Below are positions 33,006 through 41,903 of a stretch of DNA of 43,407 bases, in pieces. The notes under the pieces are model-generated. The model did no database searches. It worked only from the letters and a program-made list of their open reading frames with translations, and was not told where the DNA came from. Each line of letters starts with the position of its first letter. Position 1 is the first letter of the stretch. The DNA comes from ZC4RG42 sp036676355 (lineage in GTDB: Bacteria; Pseudomonadota; Gammaproteobacteria; Burkholderiales; SG8-39): contig JAKFDA010000082.1 in assembly GCA_036676355.1 (NCBI GenBank), forward strand, positions 1 through 43,407, given 5' to 3'. Made by a program: the position numbers and the translations under genes.

Positions 33006-34790
33006 ATGAACGCCTTCGTCGACATGCAGGATCTGCTGCTCGACTTCCTCAACGAGGCGGGTGAACTGCTCGATGGCGTCGATCTGCAGTTGATCGAACT
33101 CGAGAGCCGCACCGACGACCTGGATTTGTTGAATGCCGTGTTCCGCGGTTTTCACACCATCAAGGGCGGTGCCGGTTTTCTCGAAGCGACGGCATTGGTC
33201 ACGGTGTGCCACCGCGCCGAAACGCTGCTCGATCTGTTGCGCAGCGGCAAACTGCAACTCAGCGCCGAAGTGCTCGACGTCATCCTGGCTGCGACCGGTG
33301 AAGTGCGGCGCATGTTCGAAGAAATGGCCGGCTTCGCGCAGCCCGATCCCGCGCCCGCACAGTTGATCGCGCAACTCGAAGCGCTCGCACAGGGTCGCCC
33401 GATATCGCCTGCGGCAACGCAGGCGACCACCGGCAATGCATCGCAAACGTCCAACGGCGTTGCGGCCGACGAGCCGGACTGGGCGGCACTCTACGCGGCG
33501 ATTGCGGGCGCACCGCCCGCAGCACAAGCGTCGGCGCCGGTAGCCGCACCGTCCGCGCCTGCGCGCGCAGCGAATCCGCCCAAGACTTCCGCGAAGAACG
33601 GCAATGGGGGCGCCGCGGTGCAGAAAGAAACCACGCTGCGCGTCGACACGCAGCGCTTCGATCAGATTCTGAATTTGTCCGGTGAGATCGGGCTGACCAA
33701 GAACCGCCTGATGTGTCTCAAGCGCGATCTGCAGCGCGGCGGCAGCGAGGCCGATGCGCTGAAGGCGCTCGACGGCGCGGTGAACGAACTCGACATGCTG
33801 GTTTCCGATCTGCAGAACGCAGTGATGAAAGCGCGCATGCAGCCGGTGGGGCGCGTGTTCCAGAAATATGTGCGGCTGACGCGCGATCTGGCGCGCCAGC
33901 TCGGCAAGGAAATCGACCTCGTGCTGGTGGGCGAGGAAACCGAAGTCGACAAGACCATTCTAGAAGAACTGAACGATCCGCTCGTGCATCTGGTGCGCAA
34001 TGCGGTCGATCACGGCATCGAGATGCCGGCCGATCGCGTCGCCCAGGGCAAGCCGGCCAAGAGCAGCGTGCGTCTCGAAGCGCGCCAGACCGGCGACCAG
34101 ATCATTATCGAAATCGCCGACGACGGCAAAGGCATGAAGCCGGAAGTGATTCGATCGAAGGCGGTCGAGAAGGGCGTCATCAGCCCGGAGGAAGCGGCGC
34201 AACTGGACGACCGTCAAAGCCTGCAGCTGATTTTCGCGGCGGGTTTTTCCACCAAGAGCGAAGTGAGCGATCTGTCCGGACGCGGTGTGGGAATGGATGT
34301 CGTCAAGACCAACATCCAGCGGCTGAAGGGGCGCATCGAACTGGAATCGGTGCCGGGCAAGGGCACCACCATCACCATCGTGCTGCCGCTCACCCTGGCG
34401 ATACTGCCCGTGCTCAATCTGCGCCTCGGCACGCAGCCTTTCGCGGTGCCGCTGATCGCGGTGCGCGAAATCATCGAACTGTCGGACGACAAAATCAAAC
34501 ACGTCTCGGGCAAGCCGCACATTCTCATCCGCGGCGAAGTGCTGCCGTTGTACGAACTGGCGCATGTCATCGGACGACCGCGCGCGGATCTGTCGCCGCT
34601 CGGCGTGGTGGCGGTGTGCGGCGATCGCGCATTGGTGCTCGGTGTGGACGGATTGATGGGGCAGGACGAAGTGATGATCAAACCGCTGGCCGGCGTGAAA
34701 CCGCGCGGGGTGGCGGGCGCCACGATTTCCGGAGAGGGCGCATTGGTACTCGTGCTCGAGCTGCATGAATTGCTCGAGGGCGTGCTGTAA
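33006..34790 (+). CDS. cheA: Chemotaxis histidine kinase CheA lacking the P2 domain
   Basis: The protein has 594 residues. The Hpt (P1) domain has the phospho-acceptor H50 in FRGFHTIKGGAGFLE. P3 dimerisation starts near 205 (LRVDTQRFDQILNLSGEIGL). P4 has N box HLVRNAVDHGIE, DDGKGM and GRGVGMDVV, and the P5 CheW-like domain covers about 455-590. Between P1 and P3 only about 75 Ala/Pro-rich residues are found, so there is no folded CheY-docking P2. This linker contains DWAALYAAIAG (158-168), similar to the repeated motif in CheZ. The length is short compared with E. coli CheA (654). Confidence 0.95.
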   Translation: MNAFVDMQDLLLDFLNEAGELLDGVDLQLIELESRTDDLDLLNAVFRGFHTIKGGAGFLEATALVTVCHRAETLLDLLRSGKLQLSAEVLDVILAATGEVRRMFEEMAGFAQPDPAPAQLIAQLEALAQGRPISPAATQATTGNASQTSNGVAADEPDWAALYAAIAGAPPAAQASAPVAAPSAPARAANPPKTSAKNGNGGAAVQKETTLRVDTQRFDQILNLSGEIGLTKNRLMCLKRDLQRGGSEADALKALDGAVNELDMLVSDLQNAVMKARMQPVGRVFQKYVRLTRDLARQLGKEIDLVLVGEETEVDKTILEELNDPLVHLVRNAVDHGIEMPADRVAQGKPAKSSVRLEARQTGDQIIIEIADDGKGMKPEVIRSKAVEKGVISPEEAAQLDDRQSLQLIFAAGFSTKSEVSDLSGRGVGMDVVKTNIQRLKGRIELESVPGKGTTITIVLPLTLAILPVLNLRLGTQPFAVPLIAVREIIELSDDKIKHVSGKPHILIRGEVLPLYELAHVIGRPRADLSPLGVVAVCGDRALVLGVDGLMGQDEVMIKPLAGVKPRGVAGATISGEGALVLVLELHELLEGVL

Positions 34791-34826
34791 CGGCGGGATA
34801 ACAAAGTGACAGGGAAGGGGCACACC

Positions 34827-36488
34827 ATGCTCAAGGATATGAGAATCGGAACGCGTTTCTTGCTGCTTGGCGCATTGCTGGTCGCGATGCTGAGCGGCGG
34901 CGCCGCGGTCGGCATCCTCGGCGTCTATTATCAGAACGCAAAACTGAACGACGTCATGACCGATCAGGACCGCGCGCTCAGCATGTTGCGCAAAGCGGAG
35001 GCCGCCGGCGCGAATTTTCGTCTGCAGACGCTGGAGTTGAAGGACGCGACGCTGCGCGGCAGCGATGTGGCGCTGCTCGAGCAGCATACCAACGCGATGC
35101 AGACGCACGGTAAGGAAGCGCAGAAGCAACTGCGGGCTTTGGCCGACATCGCGCAAGGCGAGGACAAGCAGCGCGTCATGGCGCTCATCGGGCATCACGC
35201 CGATGTATCGAAGCGTTACGACGACGCGATGAAGCAGTACGAGTATTACAACCCGCTCGGCTCCGCCATTCTCATCGACGGCATATTGCGAGGCGTCGAT
35301 ACGCCGCTGGCCAAAAGCCTGACCGAATTGCGCGATGCGCTGGAGACGAATTTTGTCCGGCAGGCGACTGCCGACGTTCAATCCGCCTCGGATAATTTCC
35401 GTCTGCTGGTCGTGCTATTCATCGGCGCGACGCTGGTGGCGATGGCGATTGCGGCGGCTTTCTTCATGTGGATCGTGCGCGGGCTGCTGACGCAACTGGG
35501 CGGCGATCCGGCCGACGCGGTGAGAATCGCGCGCCGCATCGCCGACGGCGACCTCGGCACACCGGTGGTGGTGAAGAAGGGCGACACGCGCAGCGTGCTG
35601 GCGGCCATTGCCGACATGCAGGATCACCTGCGCGCGCTGATCGAGCGCGTGCGCGAAAGCGCCGGCGCGCTGTCCGGTCAGGCCACCGCGCTGTCCTCCT
35701 CTTCGGTGCAGATCGCGGCCAGTTCGGATCACCAGACCGAAGCCGCATCCTCGATGGCGTCGTCGATCGAGCAGATGACGGCGAGCATCGGCCAGGTCGC
35801 GGAACATTCCAACGAGGCATTGTCGATTTCGCGCGCCTCGGGCGACCTGTCCAACCGCGGCAACGAAGTCGTGCAAAGCGCCGCCGCGGAAATGGAGCAG
35901 ATCGCCGCCTCGGCGCAGAGCATGACGGAGATCATCGAAACGCTCGGCGCGCAGTCGACGCAGATTTCGCGCATCGTGCATGTCATTCAGGAAATCGCCA
36001 ACCAGACCAACCTGCTTGCGCTCAACGCCGCCATCGAGGCCGCGCGCGCGGGCGAACAGGGGCGTGGTTTTTCCGTCGTCGCCGAGGAAGTGCGCAAGCT
36101 GGCCGAGCGCACCACCGACTCGACGCGCGAAATCGGCGACATGATCAAGGCGATCCAGGACGGCACCGGCCAGGCCGTGCGACATATGGAAACCTGGAGC
36201 GCGCGCGCCAGCGACGGCATGTCCAAAGCGCGCGGCGCCGGCGAATGCATGCGCGACGTCAAAGCGCGCGCCAACGAAGTGCTGTCCGTGGTCAACGAAA
36301 TCTCGCATGCGCTGAGCGAACAGTCGAGCGCCAGCAATCAGATCGCGCAGGCGGTCGAGCAGATCGCGCGTATGTCGCAGGAAAACGCCACGGCGGTCGG
36401 CTCGGTGGCGTCGTCGGCGCAGCATCTGGAAGAAATGGCGCACATGCTCGAATCGGTGGTGGCGGGGTTTCGTTTGAATCCGGCTTGA
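34827..36488 (+). CDS. Methyl-accepting chemotaxis protein
   Basis: The 553-residue protein starts at ATG 34827, preceded by AGGGAAGGGG. It has transmembrane helix 1 at about 8-32, a helical periplasmic sensor of about 150 residues (4HB_MCP type), transmembrane helix 2 at about 194-218, a HAMP domain, and a signalling domain with the hairpin tip EIANQTNLLALNAAIEAARAGEQGRGFSVVAEEVRKLAERT, shown here as the conserved block near 398-438. It lacks a C-terminal NWETF-type pentapeptide, so it would not tether CheR in the E. coli manner. Ligand unknown. It closes the mot-che operon, 36 bp after cheA. Confidence 0.94.
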   Translation: MLKDMRIGTRFLLLGALLVAMLSGGAAVGILGVYYQNAKLNDVMTDQDRALSMLRKAEAAGANFRLQTLELKDATLRGSDVALLEQHTNAMQTHGKEAQKQLRALADIAQGEDKQRVMALIGHHADVSKRYDDAMKQYEYYNPLGSAILIDGILRGVDTPLAKSLTELRDALETNFVRQATADVQSASDNFRLLVVLFIGATLVAMAIAAAFFMWIVRGLLTQLGGDPADAVRIARRIADGDLGTPVVVKKGDTRSVLAAIADMQDHLRALIERVRESAGALSGQATALSSSSVQIAASSDHQTEAASSMASSIEQMTASIGQVAEHSNEALSISRASGDLSNRGNEVVQSAAAEMEQIAASAQSMTEIIETLGAQSTQISRIVHVIQEIANQTNLLALNAAIEAARAGEQGRGFSVVAEEVRKLAERTTDSTREIGDMIKAIQDGTGQAVRHMETWSARASDGMSKARGAGECMRDVKARANEVLSVVNEISHALSEQSSASNQIAQAVEQIARMSQENATAVGSVASSAQHLEEMAHMLESVVAGFRLNPA

Positions 36489-36716
36489 TAAAACAGCTGA
36501 GAGCTGAGAGCGAAGAGCAAACAGCAAACAGCAAAATAAAACGCTTGAATCACCACCAAGCGCCGTGGCGCGCGACGGTGGCCGTCAGGCTGTCGCAATT
36601 CCATCGCCTGAACTGGATGCCCGCTTTCGCGGGCATGACTGCGGTAAGGAAAGCGGTTTAGCCGTCATTCCCGCGTAGGCGGGAATCCAGTTCGCTCTTC
36701 GCTCTCGGCTCTCCGC
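36489..36716. repeat. Heptad-array cassette between the MCP gene and flhB
   Basis: NGAGAGC heptads (36496-36517, trailing into AAACAGC units) open the block and complementary heptads (36692-36716) close it. Inside are two hairpins: TGCCCGC-TTTC-GCGGGCA (36618-36635) and ATTCCCGC-GTAG-GCGGGAAT (36667-36687, spacing approximate), bounded by AACTGGAT and ATCCAGTT. It follows the MCP stop by eight bases. The remaining 100 bp before flhB hold no gene. Confidence 0.75.
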
Positions 36717-36772
36717 CATATCTCCCGATATCGCGCCATAAACCGGCGCTTATCGCCGTCTTTGTGTGACAA

Positions 36773-36813
36773 CCATGCGGAAATAATGGCTCCGTCTCGA
36801 AGAGTCCGCATGG
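36773..36813. promoter_or_regulatory. Inverted repeat overlapping the flhB translation start region
   Basis: CCATGCGGA (36773-36781) and TCCGCATGG (36805-36813) form a perfect 9-bp inverted repeat that ends three bases before the flhB ATG. flhB has no strong Shine-Dalgarno, so an RNA hairpin here could mask the start. The GCGGA cores are spaced almost exactly as in the fliE/fliF dyad, so a regulator-binding site is the alternative. Confidence 0.4.
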
Positions 36814-36816
36814 CAC

Positions 36817-37977
36817 ATGGCCGCAGATAGCGATCAGGAAAAAACCCTCCCAGCCACTCCCAAACGGCTGGAACAGGCGCGCGAGGAAGGGCAGGTTGCG
36901 CGCTCGCGCGAGCTGGGCGCGTGCGCGGTCGTGCTGGCTTCGGCGGCGCTGGCCTGGGGCGCGGGTTCGGCCGCCGTCGAGTACTGCCAGCGGCTGATGC
37001 GCGCGGGTCTCTCGGTCGATCGCGACAGCGTCTTCGCCGCGTCGGCGCCGGGCGAGCGCCTGTACACGTTGGGTGTCGAAGCGTTCATCGGCATGTTGCC
37101 GCTGCTGTTCGTGGTCGTCGTGGTGGCGATTCTTTCGGCGTTGATGATGGGCGGCTGGCTGTTTTCGCCCAAGGCGTTCCAGCCCGATTTCACCCGCCTC
37201 AGTCCGCTCAAGGGTTTCAAACGCATTTTTTCCGTCGAGGGACTCACCGAGCTGTTCAAGGCGTTCGCCAAGGCCTTGCTGGTCGGCTTGATCGGCGGCG
37301 TGTTTCTCTGGACGCATCGCGCGGAGATGATCGAGCTTGCGCGGCTCGATCCCGGTCAGGGGCTGGCGGCGCTGGGCACGCTGGTGCAGGGCTCGTTGCT
37401 CGCGCTCGCCGCCGCGCTGGGGTTGATTGCGCTGATCGATGTGCCGCTGGTGCTGTGGAAACATCACAAGGGCCTGCGCATGAGCCTTGAGGAAGTGAAG
37501 CGCGAAATGCGCGAGAGCGAGGGCGATCCGCAGCTCAAGGCGCATATCCGCAGCCAGCAGCGCGAGATCGCGCGCAAACGCATGATGGCCGAAGTGCCGA
37601 AAGCGGACGTCGTCGTCACCAACCCGACCCACTTCGCCGTGGCGTTGAGTTACAGCGAACGAGCGAACGGTGCGCCGCGCGTCGTCGCCAAGGGGCGCGG
37701 CGATATCGCGCTGAAGATTCGCAGCCTCGCCGGCGAACACAGCGTACCGATTCTCGAAGCGCCGCCGCTCGCGCGTGCGCTCTATCAGCACACTGAACTG
37801 GGCGACGAAATTCCGCCCGCGCTCTACAACACCGTGGCGCGCGTGCTGGCGTATGTCTATCAGCTACGCCGCTATCGCAGCGCCGGGGGCGCTTATCCGC
37901 ACGAACCGCACGATCTCGAAGTGCCGGAGGGCATGGACCCCGGCTCGCCGGACGACCAACAGGGTGAACGACAATGA
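36817..37977 (+). CDS. flhB: Flagellar export switch protein FlhB
   Basis: The 386-residue protein has the conserved cytoplasmic start (DQEKTLPATPKRLEQAREEGQVARSREL), four transmembrane helices (about 33-52, 88-112, 143-165, 185-207) and a cytoplasmic domain with the autocleavage motif NPTH at 269-272, the same numbering as in Salmonella. Cleavage after Asn allows the change from hook to filament export. The C-terminal tail beyond the core is acidic and hydrophilic. It overlaps flhA by four bases. Confidence 0.97.
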   Translation: MAADSDQEKTLPATPKRLEQAREEGQVARSRELGACAVVLASAALAWGAGSAAVEYCQRLMRAGLSVDRDSVFAASAPGERLYTLGVEAFIGMLPLLFVVVVVAILSALMMGGWLFSPKAFQPDFTRLSPLKGFKRIFSVEGLTELFKAFAKALLVGLIGGVFLWTHRAEMIELARLDPGQGLAALGTLVQGSLLALAAALGLIALIDVPLVLWKHHKGLRMSLEEVKREMRESEGDPQLKAHIRSQQREIARKRMMAEVPKADVVVTNPTHFAVALSYSERANGAPRVVAKGRGDIALKIRSLAGEHSVPILEAPPLARALYQHTELGDEIPPALYNTVARVLAYVYQLRRYRSAGGAYPHEPHDLEVPEGMDPGSPDDQQGERQ

Positions 37978-40049
37978 CAGCCGCAGTATTGAACGGAATG
38001 TTCGGCAACGGACAACTGAAGGCGCTGACCGGGCCGGTGCTCATCGTGATGATTCTCGCCATGATGATCCTGCCGCTGCCGCCCTTCGTGCTCGATCTGC
38101 TGTTCACTTTCAACATCGCGCTCGGCCTGATGGTGCTGATGACGGCGATGTACACCACCAAGCCGCTCGATTTCGCCGCGTTCCCGACCATTCTGCTTTT
38201 GACCACGCTGTTGCGCCTGTCGCTCAACGTCGCCTCCACGCGCGTTGTGCTGATGGAAGGGCACACCGGTCCGGATGCGGCGGGCAAGGTCATCGAAGCC
38301 TTCGGACATTTCCTCGTCGGCGGCAACTTCGCCGTCGGCATCGTGGTGTTCGTCATTCTGGTGGTGATCAACTTCGTCGTCATCACCAAGGGTGCGGGCC
38401 GGATCGCCGAAGTCAGCGCGCGTTTCACGCTCGATGCGATGCCCGGCAAGCAGATGGCCATCGACGCCGATCTCAACGCCGGCCTCATCGGCGAAGCCGA
38501 CGCGCGCAAGCGTCGCACCGAAATTTCGCAGGAAGCCGAGTTCTACGGTTCGATGGACGGCGCATCCAAGTTCGTCCGCGGCGACGCGATCGCTGGCATT
38601 CTGATTCTGTTGATCACCATCATCGGCGGCCTCGCCGTCGGCATCCTGCAGCACGATCTGTCGCTCGCCGAGGCATCCAACAACTACGTGTTGCTCGCCA
38701 TCGGCGACGGGCTGGTGGCGCAGATTCCCGCGCTCGTCATCTCGACTGCGGCCGGCCTCGTGGTCAGCCGCGTCGGTACCGGCAGCGACCTGGGTGCGCA
38801 GGTCATCGACCAGTTGTTCGCGCGCCGTCAGGTGCTCATGCTGGCGGCGATTGTGCTGTTCGTCCTCGGCGTCATTCCCGGCATGCCGCATTTCGTCTTT
38901 CTGCTGCTCGGCAGCGGGCTGGCCGCGATCGGTTACTGGTTGAAACAGCGTGAACGGATGCCGACGCCGGTGGCCGAAGCGGCCCCGGTGGCAACGCCTG
39001 AAGCAGCGCAGGAAGCGAGCTGGGACGACATCGTGCCGGTCGATACGCTCGGCCTCGAAGTCGGCTATCGCCTCATTCCGCTGGTGGACAAGGCGCAGGA
39101 CGGCGAGCTGCTGCGTCGCATCAAGGCCATTCGCAAGAAGTTCGCGCAGGAAGTGGGCTTCCTGCCGCCGGCCGTGCATATCCGCGACAACCTCGAACTG
39201 AAGCCGGCCGGCTATCGCATCACGCTGAAAGGCGTGGTCATCGGCGAAGGCGAGTCGTATCCCGGTCAGTTCCTTGCCATCAATCCGGGCCGTGCGAGCG
39301 GTACCTTGCCAGGCGCACCGACCAAGGATCCGGCCTTCGGCTTGCCGGCCACATGGATCGATGCCGCGCAACGCGATCGCGCCATGACGTCCGGCTTCAC
39401 CGTGGTCGATTCGGGCACGGTCGTCGCGACGCACCTGTCGCATCTGGTCACACAGAACGCCGCCGCACTGCTCGGACGCGCCGAAGTGCAGCAGCTCATC
39501 GACCACTTCTCGCGCAGCACGCCGAAGCTGATCGAAGATCTGGTGCCCAAACTGATTCCGTTCTCGACCCTGCAGAAAGTGTTGCAGAACCTGTTGACCG
39601 AAGGCGTGCATGTGCGCGATCTGCGCAGCATCGTCGAAACGCTTACCGATCATGCGGCGCGCACGCAGGATCCGACCGAACTCACCATCGCCGTGCGCAC
39701 TTCGCTCGGCGCGTCGATCGTGCAGCAGATCTACGGCGCGGCGCCCGAGCTGGCTGTCATCGTCATCGATCCCGAACTGGAAAAAGTGCTTGGTCAGGCG
39801 CTCGCCGCGGATGGCTTCGGCCTCGAACCGGGGCTGGCCGAGACGCTGCTGCGCGAATCCGGTGTCGCCGTGCGTCATCAGGAAACGCTCGGCCTGCCGA
39901 CCGCGCTGCTGGTGCCTGATCGTCTGCGTCAGCCGCTTTCGCGGCTGCTGCGTCGTGCGCTACCGCAGTTGCGCGTACTCGCGCATGCGGAAATTCCGGA
40001 CAGTCGCAGCGTGCGTGTCAGCTCGATCGTCGGCGCGGCACAGGGCTGA
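37974..40049 (+). CDS. flhA: Flagellar export protein FlhA
   Basis: The 691-residue protein has an N-terminal membrane domain of about eight helices (to about residue 325) and a large cytoplasmic domain that docks chaperone-substrate complexes. The FHIPEP family signature is at about 139-170 (GRIAEVSARFTLDAMPGKQM followed by AIDADLNAG). Length is typical. The ATG overlaps the flhB stop. FlhA forms the nonameric ring and energy-coupling part of the export gate built around FliPQR. Confidence 0.98.
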   Translation: MTAAVLNGMFGNGQLKALTGPVLIVMILAMMILPLPPFVLDLLFTFNIALGLMVLMTAMYTTKPLDFAAFPTILLLTTLLRLSLNVASTRVVLMEGHTGPDAAGKVIEAFGHFLVGGNFAVGIVVFVILVVINFVVITKGAGRIAEVSARFTLDAMPGKQMAIDADLNAGLIGEADARKRRTEISQEAEFYGSMDGASKFVRGDAIAGILILLITIIGGLAVGILQHDLSLAEASNNYVLLAIGDGLVAQIPALVISTAAGLVVSRVGTGSDLGAQVIDQLFARRQVLMLAAIVLFVLGVIPGMPHFVFLLLGSGLAAIGYWLKQRERMPTPVAEAAPVATPEAAQEASWDDIVPVDTLGLEVGYRLIPLVDKAQDGELLRRIKAIRKKFAQEVGFLPPAVHIRDNLELKPAGYRITLKGVVIGEGESYPGQFLAINPGRASGTLPGAPTKDPAFGLPATWIDAAQRDRAMTSGFTVVDSGTVVATHLSHLVTQNAAALLGRAEVQQLIDHFSRSTPKLIEDLVPKLIPFSTLQKVLQNLLTEGVHVRDLRSIVETLTDHAARTQDPTELTIAVRTSLGASIVQQIYGAAPELAVIVIDPELEKVLGQALAADGFGLEPGLAETLLRESGVAVRHQETLGLPTALLVPDRLRQPLSRLLRRALPQLRVLAHAEIPDSRSVRVSSIVGAAQG

Positions 40050-40068
40050 AAAGTTTTTTAAAGCTTGG

Positions 40069-40215
40069 GACACAGAGATCACAGAGAGCCGCGGAGAGCA
40101 CAGAGAAAAGCGTTTGAACCGGAGTTTTCTCTGTGAACCCTGTGACCTCTGTGGTGCGAGCTCTGCTGCTTTTAAGGCGTCATTGCGGGCAAGCGCAGCG
40201 CGACCCGCAATCCGG
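40069..40215. repeat. Repeat block between flhA and flhF
   Basis: A CACAGAG inverted element (40069-40165, arms CACAGAGATCACAGAG and CCTGTGACCTCTGTGG) is followed by an ATTGCGGGCAAGCG...CCCGCAAT palindrome (40181-40212). CTTTGG (40233-40238) and CCAAAG (40252-40257) form another small dyad. The rest of 40050-40399 shows no gene, and I see no clear terminator after flhA or promoter before flhF. Confidence 0.7.
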
Positions 40216-40399
40216 GACTTCAGGTTTTACGGCTTTGGGGTGTCGACGTTTCCAAAGCGCTGAACAACGGCCTTCCCCTCGCGTATATCGACCGATTGTT
40301 TGACGCCATACCGCGAATAATTCGATCAAGGGCACGCGCTTCTCGCGTTGCTGCGAAGCGCATCGCGAAGGCCCGGACGATACGAATGAAGGGGTGGGC

Positions 40400-41902
40400 A
40401 TGAAGGTCAAACGGTTTCATGGCGCGACGTCGCGCGAAGTGCTGCAGGCGGTACGCGAAGCGCTGGGCGAGAACGCCATCATCCTGTCGAATCGCAATGT
40501 CGCGTCGGGTGTCGAAATCCTTGCCGTCGCGGAAGACGACATGGCGAGCATCGTCGGCACGCCGCCGGCTGCCGAGCCGCCGTCCGCCGCTGAAGGCATC
40601 GAAGTGCGCAGCCTGCTGCGCGGCGGCGATCAGCCATTCGGCAAGAACAAAAGCGAACGGCGCGTGCGGCATGCGTTGCCGCTCCAGCATGTCGATGTCG
40701 CGGCGGCGCCCGCGGTGACCGAGATCATCAGCGAAGAGATCAAGTCGATGCGCGGCCTGATCGAGCAGAAGCTTGCTTCGCTCGCGGCATCGCCGCGCAC
40801 CGACGCGACCCCCGCAAGCGCCGAACTGGTGGCTGAAATGAAATCCATGCGGGCGAGCTTTCAACAGCAGATGGCCGGTCTCACGCGCGCGGCCGATGCG
40901 CAGAAAACGATGGCCGATCGCCATCTCGCCGCGGAAAACGCGCGCCTTGCCGCCGAGATCGGCACGCTGCGCAGTCTGGTCGAACGTGAACTGTCCGGCC
41001 TGGCCTGGAACGAGACCGCGCGTCGTCAACCGGTGCGCGCCGAAGTGATTCGTCGCTGCCTGCAGGCAGGCTTCAGCGCCGCATTGTCGCGCGACATCGG
41101 CAATGCAACGCCCGCTGCCCTGGTCGAGCGCGATGTACAGAAGTGGCTGGCCGACGCCGTCGCACAACGACTCGTGATCGCGCCGGCCGAAGAAATCGTC
41201 GAACGCGGCGGCGTGTATGCGTTGGTCGGACCGACCGGCGTGGGCAAGACCACGACCACGGCGAAACTCGCCGCGCGCTGCGCGATGAAATTCGGCGCCA
41301 GGCGTCTTGCGCTCATCACCATGGATACCTACCGTATCGGCGCGCATGATCATCTGCGCGCGTACGGCAAGATCCTCGGCGTGCCGGTGCACACCGCGCA
41401 CGACGCGGCGACGCTGGCCGATGTGCTGGCCTCGTTCGCCGGCAAGCATCTGGTGCTCATCGATACGGCCGGTCTGGCGCAACGCGACGACCGTGTGGGC
41501 GAACAGATCCAGAGTCTCGTCACCAACAACGTCAAGCGCCTGCTGGTGCTCAACGCCGCGGCGCAACCGGAAACGCTGGAAGACGTGGTCGATGTCTATC
41601 AGGGCGCGGGCCTGGCCGGTTGCCTGCTCACCAAAATGGACGAGGCGGTCAAACTCGGCAGCGCGCTCGACGTACTGCTGCGGCATCGTCTGGTGCTGCA
41701 TTACGTCGCCAATGGCCAGCGCGTGCCGGAGGACCTGCATGCGCCGAATGTGCGATATCTCGTGCATCGCGCGTTGCGCGCGACATCGACGCCGACGTTC
41801 GCGTTGAACGACGAAGAACTCGGCTATGCCACCGCCGCGGCGGCGAGCGCAATGGTGGCCGCGCCGCGCGCGCAGACCGTCGCAGCGCAAGCCGTACGCT
41901 GA
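40400..41902 (+). CDS. flhF: Flagellar SRP-like GTPase FlhF
   Basis: The protein has 500 residues from ATG 40400, which follows GAAGGGG; an in-frame GTG at 40394 is less likely. The N-terminal B domain starts MKVKRFHGATSREVLQAVRE. A long variable helical region precedes the NG GTPase: G1 GPTGVGKTTT (about 277-286), G2 DTYRIGA, G3 DTAGL and G4 TKMD. All GTPase motifs are intact. FlhF sets where and when flagella are built and is normally controlled by FlhG, encoded by the next gene one base downstream. Confidence 0.96.
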   Translation: MKVKRFHGATSREVLQAVREALGENAIILSNRNVASGVEILAVAEDDMASIVGTPPAAEPPSAAEGIEVRSLLRGGDQPFGKNKSERRVRHALPLQHVDVAAAPAVTEIISEEIKSMRGLIEQKLASLAASPRTDATPASAELVAEMKSMRASFQQQMAGLTRAADAQKTMADRHLAAENARLAAEIGTLRSLVERELSGLAWNETARRQPVRAEVIRRCLQAGFSAALSRDIGNATPAALVERDVQKWLADAVAQRLVIAPAEEIVERGGVYALVGPTGVGKTTTTAKLAARCAMKFGARRLALITMDTYRIGAHDHLRAYGKILGVPVHTAHDAATLADVLASFAGKHLVLIDTAGLAQRDDRVGEQIQSLVTNNVKRLLVLNAAAQPETLEDVVDVYQGAGLAGCLLTKMDEAVKLGSALDVLLRHRLVLHYVANGQRVPEDLHAPNVRYLVHRALRATSTPTFALNDEELGYATAAAASAMVAAPRAQTVAAQAVR

Positions 41903-41903
41903 A

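Noticed and set aside
37893..39878. Very long open frame antisense to flhB/flhA (and similar ones antisense to the kinase, cheA and flhF)
   Set aside because: The sense frames are unmistakable family members. The antisense frames are Arg/His/Asp-rich products of GC-skewed codons and match no family.
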